From assembly GCF_004364975.1 (NCBI RefSeq), contig NZ_SOBW01000007.1, forward strand, positions 1,054,001 to 1,118,000: a stretch of 64,000 nucleotides of DNA. The letters run 5' to 3'. How positions within the stretch are numbered: position 1 is the stretch's first letter; the number at the start of each line of letters is the position of its first letter. A model generated the notes under the pieces. That model ran no database searches, was not told the origin of the DNA, and saw only the letters and a list, made by a program, of their open reading frames with translations. This document shows positions 34,159 through 42,627 of the stretch, piece by piece. A program made the translations under genes and the position numbers. The stretch comes from Gelidibacter sediminis. Its GTDB lineage: Bacteria > Bacteroidota > Bacteroidia > Flavobacteriales > Flavobacteriaceae.

Positions 34159-35847
34159 ATGAGTAATAAAAAACACCATGCCAGAACGCGAGCTCAAGAG
34201 AGTTCAAATGCAATTGAAAGAATGTATATTACGATGCGCCATTTGTTTAATCGTGGATTTTACAAACCCATGGGCATTTCTGGCGAGACACTTCGCGAAT
34301 CCTTATTGTTATTAAGACCAGAAATTTATGGATCTATTGGCGAAGAAAAGGCTGAATTGGAAGGCTTATTGTATGTTGTGGATCGTCTTCCTTATGGTAT
34401 TGAAGAGTGTACCTTTATTAATCTTACAAGTGATGAAGGATATACAAACTCTCATTTTAAGGCTATAATTCCTCCAAAAAGAAGACGCAATTGCTTTAGA
34501 ATTGACGATGAGCAGATGAATATCGAAATTACTCGTGGCCGCTCTGAAATCTATGATATCTTAACCCACCTCACATTTATGTTTGTCGAGTCTCACAAAA
34601 TTAGTAAACGAGTACTTGTAGATGAGCAGGGCACAACAACTAGAGATTGGATTAAGTTAGAAAAAGCTGTGCTCTCTAATGAAGAGTTGACACAAGAGGC
34701 AAGAGAAATTGCCATCACCCATACCGCTAACATTTTAGGCCGTACCTTTAATGAGTTGACTGAAATGTACAGTGCCTTTGCACTCCCAAATCAACCAGAA
34801 CGATTACTACATCTGGTATATTGGCTTGGAAAATTGGCTATTGAAGAGGTTGTAAACAACAACAAACGCACAGTTACATTCAGTCCTGTGTTAAGAGAGC
34901 GTTTAGGACATCATATTCATGGCGAAATTTGGGCAAACACCATAAAGGAGGCGTTGTTGAAAAATGGACTTATAGAGCGCCCTATTCATGTTATTAGTGC
35001 CAACATGCATAGTGTCATGAATTCATTGTTTGCGCCGCAAGCGCTCAAATCGTTGGCTTCTAAAAAGAATATTTTTGAAGTTTACGAGGCCTTGAGCCAA
35101 AAAGAAAATCAGGAATTGCGCAATAAAGTAACCAAAGAAGCTTTGCAACGCGGCATGATTTATATTCCGGATACTTCAGGTACCAACATTGACGTACAAA
35201 TTTTTGACACCGCGAAAATTGATTTTATAAAAACAGATTTGGAAGGTGTAAGAATGCTTGACGATTCTGAAAAACCAGTCCTTTTTGTGATGGATTATGC
35301 CTTTGGAGAACAAGCCTATGAAACTATTGATGAGTTGTTAAAACCCATTAAGGTAAATGATAAACAGATCCTGCTCAATGTAGACTCTATTTCTATCATG
35401 GGGAAAGCTGGAATTTTAGAAGGTGGAAAAGGCGATATCATGATCCCGTCAGCCCACATATTTGAAGGAACCGCTGATAATTACCCCCTACAGAATGAAC
35501 TTTCAAAAGCTGATTTTGACGGTCACGATATTGACGTTTATGAGGGGTCTATGATTACTGTATTAGGCACTTCCCTTCAAAATAAGGAGATTCTAAAATT
35601 CTTTTTTAACTCCACGTGGAATGTAATTGGATTAGAAATGGAAGGCGCGCATTACCAAAAAGCCATTCAGGCAGCTTCAAAGGTCAGGGGAAGTATCAAT
35701 CCTGATGTTAAAGTGCGCTATGCGTATTATGCCAGTGATAATCCCTTAGAAACAGGAAGCACATTAGCTTCAGGTGGTTTAGGGACTTCAGGTGTAAAAC
35801 CTACCTATTTAATCACAAGAAAGATATTGCAACAAATATTTAGTTAA
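34159..35847 (+). CDS. DUF6909 protein with a nucleoside-phosphorylase-like C-terminal half
   Basis: This 562-residue protein is of a Bacteroidota family I know as DUF6909. It has no signal peptide or membrane helix, so it is cytoplasmic. The N-terminal half (1-350) is helical with blocks such as MYITMRHLFNRGFYKPMG. The C-terminal half (about 370-560) has elements resembling the PNP/MTAN fold in the right order. These are GKAGILEGGKGDIMIPSAHI (from residue 415), VYEGSMITVLGTS, EMEGAHYQKAI (Met494-Glu495-Gly496) and YYASDNP (Asp527). In that fold, Glu of MEG binds ribose and Asp of SD binds the base. This fold relation is my inference. It follows GH3 by 28 bp and precedes the Wzz-like gene by 9 bp. 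Confidence 0.7.
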   Translation: MSNKKHHARTRAQESSNAIERMYITMRHLFNRGFYKPMGISGETLRESLLLLRPEIYGSIGEEKAELEGLLYVVDRLPYGIEECTFINLTSDEGYTNSHFKAIIPPKRRRNCFRIDDEQMNIEITRGRSEIYDILTHLTFMFVESHKISKRVLVDEQGTTTRDWIKLEKAVLSNEELTQEAREIAITHTANILGRTFNELTEMYSAFALPNQPERLLHLVYWLGKLAIEEVVNNNKRTVTFSPVLRERLGHHIHGEIWANTIKEALLKNGLIERPIHVISANMHSVMNSLFAPQALKSLASKKNIFEVYEALSQKENQELRNKVTKEALQRGMIYIPDTSGTNIDVQIFDTAKIDFIKTDLEGVRMLDDSEKPVLFVMDYAFGEQAYETIDELLKPIKVNDKQILLNVDSISIMGKAGILEGGKGDIMIPSAHIFEGTADNYPLQNELSKADFDGHDIDVYEGSMITVLGTSLQNKEILKFFFNSTWNVIGLEMEGAHYQKAIQAASKVRGSINPDVKVRYAYYASDNPLETGSTLASGGLGTSGVKPTYLITRKILQQIFS

Positions 35848-35856
35848 CAGATACTT

Positions 35857-36918
35857 ATGAATGAAGATTTGAAAAAAAATCAACCGTCCAATGATGAGGT
35901 TGATCTGGGACAATTATTCAATGCTATCGGAAGGTTGTTTGAGCGCCTATTCGCGTTTATTACTGCTATTTTTACACTGCTCTTTGGGTTTTTCATCTTC
36001 ATTTTAAAATCGATTTTTGATAATATTAAACTGATAGCTACCGTTGTTAGTGTTGCTTTTGTTTTGGGATTTGCAATAGATAAGATCAAACCGGAGGTTT
36101 ATGCCTCCAACATGTTGGTCAGACCTTATTTTGATAGTAAATTTCACTTAATCAACAACATTCATTATTATAATTCCTTGGTATCTAATGGTGATATAAA
36201 AGCTCTGTCCAATATATTTAACATAGGAAGTACTGAAGCGGCAGAATTGAAAGGCTTTGATATTAATTTAGGACCTGAAAATGATAATGATAGAACTTTA
36301 GCGTATTATGAATTTTTAAAATCTATAGATTCCTTAAGTGCGGAAACGTATCGCTATACCGATTTTATTAAAAACAGAGATATCTACTCGGGAAAACTCT
36401 TTGAAATTACTGTAAAATCTACAAAAAGTGATATTTTTAAAAGTTTAGAGTATGGCTTAAACAATGCATTGTGGAATCCACATTCTGAACGCTTAAAGCA
36501 GAAAAAAGACACGATGTTTGCTATACAAACCTCAAACATCAAATCCTCATTAGCTACCGTAGATTCGTTAAAACAGGTATTTATATCGGTTTTACAGCAG
36601 GAATCTGATAAAGGCACCACTACTATCAGTTTTGGAAAAGACTTTGCGTTAGAAGCGGAAAACAGCTCAAAGTCTAGAGAACTGGAGCTGCTTAATAGAG
36701 AAATTGAATTGCGAAATAAACTTGCTGAGTTAGAAGAATTGAAGATAGAGGAGGATACGCTTTTTGATGTGGTTTCAAGCTTTCAAAATGTAGGCAGTAA
36801 ATCTTCTGAACTTCTTGACAAATTCGCTTATTTACTGCCTTTGACAGCACTTTTTATTTTAATCATTGTGTTTATAATTAACAGAACTGTGAGTTTTGTG
36901 AGATCTTACGAAGGTTAA
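35857..36918 (+). CDS. Wzz-like two-helix membrane protein (possible chain-length regulator)
   Basis: This 353-residue protein has the layout of a polysaccharide co-polymerase: a cytoplasmic N-terminus, a hydrophobic region (about 30-75, probably two helices), a large periplasmic domain (about 80-320) with a helical, Glu/Lys/Leu-rich C-terminal part, and a final membrane helix (about 325-345, YLLPLTALFILIIVFIIN). It lacks a tyrosine-kinase domain and the Pro-rich motif that Wzz proteins usually have before helix 2 is not clear. I place it as Wzz-like because of topology and its position at the head of the polysaccharide locus. It follows DUF6909 by 9 bp. Function is inference. Confidence 0.55.
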   Translation: MNEDLKKNQPSNDEVDLGQLFNAIGRLFERLFAFITAIFTLLFGFFIFILKSIFDNIKLIATVVSVAFVLGFAIDKIKPEVYASNMLVRPYFDSKFHLINNIHYYNSLVSNGDIKALSNIFNIGSTEAAELKGFDINLGPENDNDRTLAYYEFLKSIDSLSAETYRYTDFIKNRDIYSGKLFEITVKSTKSDIFKSLEYGLNNALWNPHSERLKQKKDTMFAIQTSNIKSSLATVDSLKQVFISVLQQESDKGTTTISFGKDFALEAENSSKSRELELLNREIELRNKLAELEELKIEEDTLFDVVSSFQNVGSKSSELLDKFAYLLPLTALFILIIVFIINRTVSFVRSYEG

Positions 36919-36969
36919 GGAATAGGTTATACATCAGGGGTTTTATCTTATAAAATTAATACATACATT

Positions 36970-37515
36970 TTGAACATAGAGAAAACACGCTTTAAGGGCT
37001 GCTACATCATAAAGCCAAGGATATTTACAGACGAAAGAGGTAGTTTTTTTGAGAGTTTTAATAAAAAGCAATTTCAAGAACAAACGGGCCTCGAAACGCT
37101 GTTTGTACAAGATAATCAGTCGGTTTCCCAAAAAGGAGTGCTCAGAGGTTTACATTTTCAAACAGGCGATTTTGCGCAGGCTAAATTAGTGAGAGTTATT
37201 AAGGGAAGTGTTTTAGATGTGGCGGTCGATATTCGGCCTGAATCCGAAACCTTTGGACAACATTATTCCATAATCTTGAGCGCGCAAAACAATACGCAAT
37301 TGTTTATTCCACAAGGATTTGCTCACGGATTCCTCGTCTTGGAAGACGACACCATTTTCTCTTACAAATGTGATAATTATTATAACAAAGCCTCTGAAGG
37401 TGGAATTATTTATAATGATAAAACACTAAATATTGATTGGCAAGATTCAGGATTAGAATTGATTATTTCTGAGAAAGATCAAGAACTTCCAACCTTTGAC
37501 ACCCTTTACAAGTGA
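36970..37515 (+). CDS. rfbC: dTDP-4-dehydrorhamnose 3,5-epimerase
   Basis: This is the third enzyme of dTDP-L-rhamnose synthesis. The 181-residue cupin protein has IFTDERGSFFESFNKKQF, catalytic His62 in GVLRGLHFQ, and IPQGFAHGFLVLEDDTIFSY with the active-site Tyr. No ATG gives the family N-terminus; the TTG at 36970 gives MNIEKTRFKGCYII, which fits well, so TTG is the start. Its stop overlaps the rfbD start (GTG at 37512) by 4 bp. rfbA and rfbB, needed for the earlier steps, are not in the window. Confidence 0.93.
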   Translation: MNIEKTRFKGCYIIKPRIFTDERGSFFESFNKKQFQEQTGLETLFVQDNQSVSQKGVLRGLHFQTGDFAQAKLVRVIKGSVLDVAVDIRPESETFGQHYSIILSAQNNTQLFIPQGFAHGFLVLEDDTIFSYKCDNYYNKASEGGIIYNDKTLNIDWQDSGLELIISEKDQELPTFDTLYK

Positions 37516-38381
37516 AAACAAATATTCTTGTTACCGGTAGTAATGGACAATTGGGCTCTTCAATTCGCTCTATTGCGGACCAATACCCAAATCTTAATTT
37601 CATTTTTGTTGATAGAACAGTTGTGGACATTACCAATAGGACAAGCGTATTAGCGTTTTTTGAGAGAAACTTTATCCATTGGTGTATTAACTGTGCGGCA
37701 TATACTGCGGTTGATAAAGCTGAAGAGGAGGAAGACATAGCGCATAGTGTCAACGTGATTGGAGTTAAATATTTAGCTCAGGCCTGCAATGATTACAAGG
37801 TGAAACTCATCCATATCTCCACTGATTTTGTATTTGATGGTACAGGACATACGCCTTATACGGAAACGGATGAGACCCAACCAATAAATGTTTATGGACA
37901 GACAAAATTGGAAGGTGAAGTTGCCATTGCTTCTATTTTAGAACAACACTTTGTATTAAGGACGTCATGGCTTTATAGTGAATTTGGAAATAATTTTATG
38001 CGCACCATGCTAAGATTATCCAAGGAAAAAGAAGAACTTAAGATTGTCAATGATCAAATTGGCACGCCAACCTATGCTGGAGATTTGGCAATATTTATAG
38101 TTAAATTAATTGAACTGGATTCTCATCACTATGGCATCTATCATTACAGCAATGCCGGTGTGGCAAGTTGGTATGATTTTGCAAAAGCCATATTTGATTT
38201 GAATCAGATTTCCATAAGTGTCATCCCAATACCCTCCACAGATTTCCCCACGCCTGCCATCAGGCCAAAGTATAGTGTGCTTGATAAAACAAAGGTAAGT
38301 CTAGAATTTAATATTGAAATTCCGCAGTGGCGACATAGTTTAGAGAAGGCCCTAAACGCGTTTAATAAGCTCGTACCTTAG
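37512..38381 (+). CDS. rfbD: dTDP-4-dehydrorhamnose reductase
   Basis: This is the last step of dTDP-L-rhamnose synthesis, an NAD(P)H-dependent reductase of the extended SDR family. The 289-residue protein has the Rossmann motif VTGSNGQLGSSIRS and the SDR active-site motif YGQTKLEGE with Tyr and Lys. It also has STDFVFDGTG with the catalytic Thr, and the RmlD pattern RTSWLYSEFGNNF. The start is a GTG overlapping rfbC by 4 bp. The pair suggests rhamnose in the surface glycan. Confidence 0.94.
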   Translation: MKTNILVTGSNGQLGSSIRSIADQYPNLNFIFVDRTVVDITNRTSVLAFFERNFIHWCINCAAYTAVDKAEEEEDIAHSVNVIGVKYLAQACNDYKVKLIHISTDFVFDGTGHTPYTETDETQPINVYGQTKLEGEVAIASILEQHFVLRTSWLYSEFGNNFMRTMLRLSKEKEELKIVNDQIGTPTYAGDLAIFIVKLIELDSHHYGIYHYSNAGVASWYDFAKAIFDLNQISISVIPIPSTDFPTPAIRPKYSVLDKTKVSLEFNIEIPQWRHSLEKALNAFNKLVP

Positions 38382-38457
38382 TAAAAATCTTCTTTGCCGT
38401 AGAAATCTTATCCGCATTTTTGTATTTTCCCAAAGCCATATCTCTTACATTTACGTA

Positions 38458-38997
38458 ATGAAAACTCTTGTTCTAATTTTTTCGATATTTTTGGTTTTAT
38501 CGTGTAAAAACGGGAATAATACCGACATAAAGTCCATTGATAGTCCCATTAAAACTGTTGTAAAAGATGATATTCTAAACATCACCTTACATTTCAAAAC
38601 ATCAGAGGATGATACATTCGAACTCTTTTTTGTTGACGATCATCCTGACACATCGTTTAGTGAATCTAAAAAATTAGTAAGGAATATTAAGGGCAGTGAT
38701 ACTTATCAAGTGGTCACCTTTTCACTACCTGAACAGGTTTTTCCTTATCATTTGAGATTGGATATTGGCGATAATAGCATTCAGCAAGAAACACCTGTAG
38801 AAATTAAATCCATACGTTTTCAATTAAACGCCAATACATTTGAGATTGACGGTGCCATAATGGACAGTTTTTTTCAGCCCAATGCGTTTTTGGAACCTTC
38901 TTACAATGGGTATTTGAGGCAGATTAGAGATGGAAAATATGATCCTTTTTTAGTGGCAAAACCCATTCTCATCAAAAAAATGGAGTTAGAACTTTAA
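38458..38997 (+). CDS. Small putative lipoprotein in the polysaccharide locus
   Basis: This 179-residue predicted lipoprotein has a signal peptide ending in the lipobox VLSC (Cys16) followed by KNGNN. The mature part is beta-rich, with no motif I recognise (for example ILNITLHFKTSEDDTFELFF and SIRFQLNANTFEIDGAIMD). Similar small lipoproteins are often found beside polysaccharide flippases in this family, possibly acting in export or attachment, but that is context only. It sits between rfbD and the Wzx flippase. Confidence 0.6.
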   Translation: MKTLVLIFSIFLVLSCKNGNNTDIKSIDSPIKTVVKDDILNITLHFKTSEDDTFELFFVDDHPDTSFSESKKLVRNIKGSDTYQVVTFSLPEQVFPYHLRLDIGDNSIQQETPVEIKSIRFQLNANTFEIDGAIMDSFFQPNAFLEPSYNGYLRQIRDGKYDPFLVAKPILIKKMELEL

Positions 38998-39018
38998 AGT
39001 GTATAAAATTATAACTCT

Positions 39019-40467
39019 GTGAGTATAAAAAAGAATTTCATTTATAATGCACTATTAGGACTCACTAATATTTTGGTGCCCATAGTCACGTTTCCGTATG
39101 TGGCCAGAGTACTTGGACCTGATGGCATCGGAATTACAAGTTTTGCCATTTCCCTGTCCGTTACATTTATTGTTTTGGGTTCTTTGGGCATCCCTATATA
39201 TGGAATTAGAGAAATCGCTAAAGCTAAGGGAAATGACCAAAAACTGTCCAAAACCTTTTCTGAACTGGTATCAATCCACTTTATTTGGTCCTTAATAGTA
39301 ATTCTACTATTTGCCTTATGGCTGTTTTTTTCAAATACGTATACTGACGAGACGGCAATCAAGTATCTGTCATTTTTGCACATTTTGAGTAGTGTAGGGT
39401 TGATCAATTGGTTTTATCAAGGGATTGAGAAGTATAAATTTATTTCTATCCTAAATCTCATTTCTAAAATCTTAACGATTGGATTACTGTTCGTCCTCAT
39501 TAAACAACCAGAAGACTATTGGCTGTATTATTTTATTATTGTGTTGTCTAATGCCCTATCAGCCATAATTAGTGTGGTTTATAGTGTAAAACACGTTAAA
39601 TTCACGATTGTTGGCTTAAATTTTAGAAAGCATTTAAAACCGATTCTCATCTTATTCAGTACCCAACTCGCCATTAGTATTTATGTGAATATGGACGTGA
39701 TTATGCTGAAGTATTTTTCTGTGGTAGCACAGGTTGGATATTACGCCGCAGCAATAAAGATTGTAAAAATTCTATTGGTAGGGATTACCTCGTTGGGGGT
39801 TGTCTTAATTCCAAAAATTGCCACCTATATTCAAGAGAAGAAGCCTGAGGAAGTAAAATCGCTGATTGAAAAATCGATAAATTTTGTCGTGCTGCTCTCA
39901 TTTCCGACAATTGCTATGGTTGTGTTAACTTCAAAAAACCTCATTGATCTTTTTGCTGGAAACGCATTTATGGAAGCTGCTATTTTGGTCAAGTTATTAG
40001 CGCCCTTAATTCTTATTATTGGATTGACCAACATTTTTGCATTGCAGATTTTAGTGCCATCCAATAAAGAAAAAGATTATATGAAAGCTGTTTTGGTGGC
40101 TCTGGTCATTAACATTGTACTAAACAGCATGCTCATTCCGATATTACAGTCTAAAGGCGCGGTGATAGCAACAGTTGTTACGGAACTCACAGGTTTGATT
40201 CTCACATTTTATTACAGTAGAAAATTGGTTCGGTTTTCATTAAACTTAAAGTTGATTTTAAAATATCTCCTCATTTCGCTGCTATTTGTCCCGTTGAGTT
40301 TCTTGATTTCTATGGTATTTAAACAGGATGTGATGTTTCTAATTACCTTCTTAACCAGTGCGATTATGCTATATGGCTTAGTACTTCTTTTTCTAAAAGA
40401 TGCGTTTTTTATGGATCATATTCTTAAGCCACTACGGAATGGAACTAGAAATCTCTTAAAACTATGA
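39019..40467 (+). CDS. Wzx-like oligosaccharide flippase
   Basis: This inner-membrane flippase of the MOP/MATE superfamily moves lipid-linked oligosaccharide units across the membrane. The 482-residue protein has about 12-14 hydrophobic helices. It starts SIKKNFIYNALLGLTNILVP and contains FPYVARVLGPDGIGI, the Wzx N-terminal signature. Start codon is GTG at 39019. The stop overlaps the next glycosyltransferase (ATGA, 4 bp). It is the only flippase in the locus. Confidence 0.9.
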   Translation: MSIKKNFIYNALLGLTNILVPIVTFPYVARVLGPDGIGITSFAISLSVTFIVLGSLGIPIYGIREIAKAKGNDQKLSKTFSELVSIHFIWSLIVILLFALWLFFSNTYTDETAIKYLSFLHILSSVGLINWFYQGIEKYKFISILNLISKILTIGLLFVLIKQPEDYWLYYFIIVLSNALSAIISVVYSVKHVKFTIVGLNFRKHLKPILILFSTQLAISIYVNMDVIMLKYFSVVAQVGYYAAAIKIVKILLVGITSLGVVLIPKIATYIQEKKPEEVKSLIEKSINFVVLLSFPTIAMVVLTSKNLIDLFAGNAFMEAAILVKLLAPLILIIGLTNIFALQILVPSNKEKDYMKAVLVALVINIVLNSMLIPILQSKGAVIATVVTELTGLILTFYYSRKLVRFSLNLKLILKYLLISLLFVPLSFLISMVFKQDVMFLITFLTSAIMLYGLVLLFLKDAFFMDHILKPLRNGTRNLLKL

Positions 40468-41438
40468 AGTACGCAGCGGTCATAGTCACCTATGGAGATA
40501 GGATCAGCTATCTTAGGCAAGTGATAAATGCTTTACTTGAGGAGCATTTAGAGGCTATTGTCATCGTTTCAAATGGAAGTGAAGACAATTCCTTGGCCGA
40601 AATAAAGAGATTGACCGAGAGTCATGGTATAATCTCACTAATCGATTTAGAGACCAATACAGGCTCCGCAAATGCCTTTAGAAAAGGGATTGACAGCGCG
40701 TTACACCATGGAGCCGATTATATTTGGCTATTGGATGATGATACCCAACCTAAACCGGGGGCTCTTAAGGCATTGGTTAAATATTGGAACCTGACAAATC
40801 CCAATAACTCAAAATTATTGGCGCTATTGTCTTCCAGATCAGATAGAAAGATTTATAAAGAGGCCATTCAAAGCCAAAGTCCATATGCCATTCTTGGCCC
40901 TAATAATTCATTTTTAGGGTTTGATTTGTATCAGAAGGTTAAGAGCTTAATTGTGAAGTCTAGAGCAGAATATAATACTGACATCACATTTGGTCAAGTT
41001 GCGGTTGCACCTTACGGAGGGCTGTTTTTTCATAGAAATGTAATTGAAGCCATTGGCCTTCCAGATACTGACTTCTTTTTATATGCTGATGATCATGAGT
41101 TCTCCTATAGAATTACGCAGCAACATGGTGAAATTATTTTGGTCTTAAAAAGTGAGTTGGTAGACCTTGAAACATCATTTCATTTACGACCATCTAAAAA
41201 TATTCTAAGCACACGGTATTTTGCAACCAATTCTAAAGAGGCAATTTACTATTCGGTTAGAAATAATGTGTATTTTGAACGCCAATTCATAGATAACAGG
41301 GTGCGCTATAGCTTAAATAAGTTTGTGTACCTGAGTATGCTGTTTGCTGTCATGCTTTTACATCCAAATCAGTTTTGGAAATTTAAAGTCATTTTAAAGG
41401 CGATAGGCCATTCAAAGAAATTTAAAAATCATGATTAA
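40464..41438 (+). CDS. Family 2 glycosyltransferase
   Basis: This 324-residue inverting GT-A transferase begins AAVIVTYGDRISYLRQVINA and has the nucleotide-sugar and metal-binding motif LLDDDTQP, with Asp91-Asp93. The later AVAPYGGLFFHR and DFFLYADDHEFSYRI fit the galactofuranosyl/rhamnosyl-transferase-like GT2 group. Donor and acceptor sugars are not known. It overlaps the flippase stop by 4 bp and the next membrane protein by 8 bp, so it is within one tightly packed operon. Confidence 0.88.
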   Translation: MKYAAVIVTYGDRISYLRQVINALLEEHLEAIVIVSNGSEDNSLAEIKRLTESHGIISLIDLETNTGSANAFRKGIDSALHHGADYIWLLDDDTQPKPGALKALVKYWNLTNPNNSKLLALLSSRSDRKIYKEAIQSQSPYAILGPNNSFLGFDLYQKVKSLIVKSRAEYNTDITFGQVAVAPYGGLFFHRNVIEAIGLPDTDFFLYADDHEFSYRITQQHGEIILVLKSELVDLETSFHLRPSKNILSTRYFATNSKEAIYYSVRNNVYFERQFIDNRVRYSLNKFVYLSMLFAVMLLHPNQFWKFKVILKAIGHSKKFKNHD

Positions 41439-42627
41439 AATAAAAAAGCTGTATGCTCTTTCTTTTATTTTTATCATCCTCGCGTGCTTCGTGTTTGGGG
41501 GTTTTATCCAATTCTTTATTGGTATTCCCAACACCGTGTTTTCTTATAGCATTACGGCCTTATTATTGGCGTTCTATGCGCTTTACGTTCTAGTAAAACA
41601 GAAAGTGTTTTTTGACCGTGTTGTCCTATTGTTTTCCCTTTTCTTTCTGGTGATTGTGATCAGCACCATAGCAAATCAAACCCCAATCTTAAAAACCTTA
41701 ATCTATTTCATTTTTGTGCTATTGCCTTTAGGATGTTATCTTTTTTTTAAAGTGAATCAGAAGGAAGGTTACATTTCTCAAGTGACCATAAGTAGAGTTT
41801 ACGTGTGGATTGCCTGTTTACAATTACCAGTGATCCTGATTCAATATTTCGGTTATGATTTTTTAATAGAATTCAATAGAAGCAATCAATCGGTGGCCAA
41901 TTTTGACTTTATGTTTGGGACGTTCTTTTTGAAGGCTGATCATGCCATGGGGTTCTTTTTGTTGTTTACAATTTTTAATCTGATAGAAAACAATAAACAA
42001 AATCAAATTACCCAATATTCTAATGCATTATATGGGTACCTAGGACTAACTATTTTTATTTCTGAATCTAATATCTCGAAGTTGATATTGGGTGTTTTTA
42101 TTCTCTATATCATTTATAAAGCATTTCCTAGAAAAGTTAAATTATTTGGTATTTTGGCCATAGTCCTTTTGGCTCCATTGGTCTACGCCCAAATTACTAA
42201 AATACCGGCAGTTGATAAGGAAATTCAATTTATGAAAGCCGAATATAATGTTGAAAAATCCTATCGCAATTACGAGAATGGGATTGCTAAGCGAGCGCAA
42301 GTAATCATCACGTATGCCAACAAGATTCCACTAAAAATTATTGGAGACGGACCCTATTCCTATTACAATATTTTAAAGGGGGAGTTCACCAAAACCAAAC
42401 ATTTTTCTCAAGTTATATGGACCTATGCTGATCTTGGGCTTTTCGGTGTAATCATTTTTGTGATGCTTTTGTATGCGCTAGTTAAAAGTCTTGCGTTGAA
42501 TGGGTACATTAGTGTGTTTGTATTTTCAATCATTCTAATCTTTTCGTTCATGACCACTGTTTTTTCTGATTTAGGGATTATGATTACCTTAACAAGCTTA
42601 CTTCAAAAAAGAAACAGTCACGCATGA
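41431..42627 (+). CDS. Wzy/O-antigen-ligase-like membrane protein 1
   Basis: This 398-residue multi-pass membrane protein has about 10 helices and a large periplasmic loop (about 265-315) holding charged residues (SYRNYENGIAKRAQVI, then IIGDGPYSYYNILKG). That architecture fits Wzy polymerases and WaaL ligases, which polymerise or transfer glycan in the periplasm. These families diverge strongly, so the exact role is not readable. It overlaps neighbouring glycosyltransferase genes by 8 and 4 bp. A second protein of the same type is encoded at 43.8 kb. Confidence 0.72.
   Translation: MIKIKKLYALSFIFIILACFVFGGFIQFFIGIPNTVFSYSITALLLAFYALYVLVKQKVFFDRVVLLFSLFFLVIVISTIANQTPILKTLIYFIFVLLPLGCYLFFKVNQKEGYISQVTISRVYVWIACLQLPVILIQYFGYDFLIEFNRSNQSVANFDFMFGTFFLKADHAMGFFLLFTIFNLIENNKQNQITQYSNALYGYLGLTIFISESNISKLILGVFILYIIYKAFPRKVKLFGILAIVLLAPLVYAQITKIPAVDKEIQFMKAEYNVEKSYRNYENGIAKRAQVIITYANKIPLKIIGDGPYSYYNILKGEFTKTKHFSQVIWTYADLGLFGVIIFVMLLYALVKSLALNGYISVFVFSIILIFSFMTTVFSDLGIMITLTSLLQKRNSHA

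Noticed and set aside
35611-35620. TCCACGTGGA core like parS
   Set aside because: Only the inner 10 bp match; the outer bases differ from TGTT...AACA, and it lies within the DUF6909 gene.
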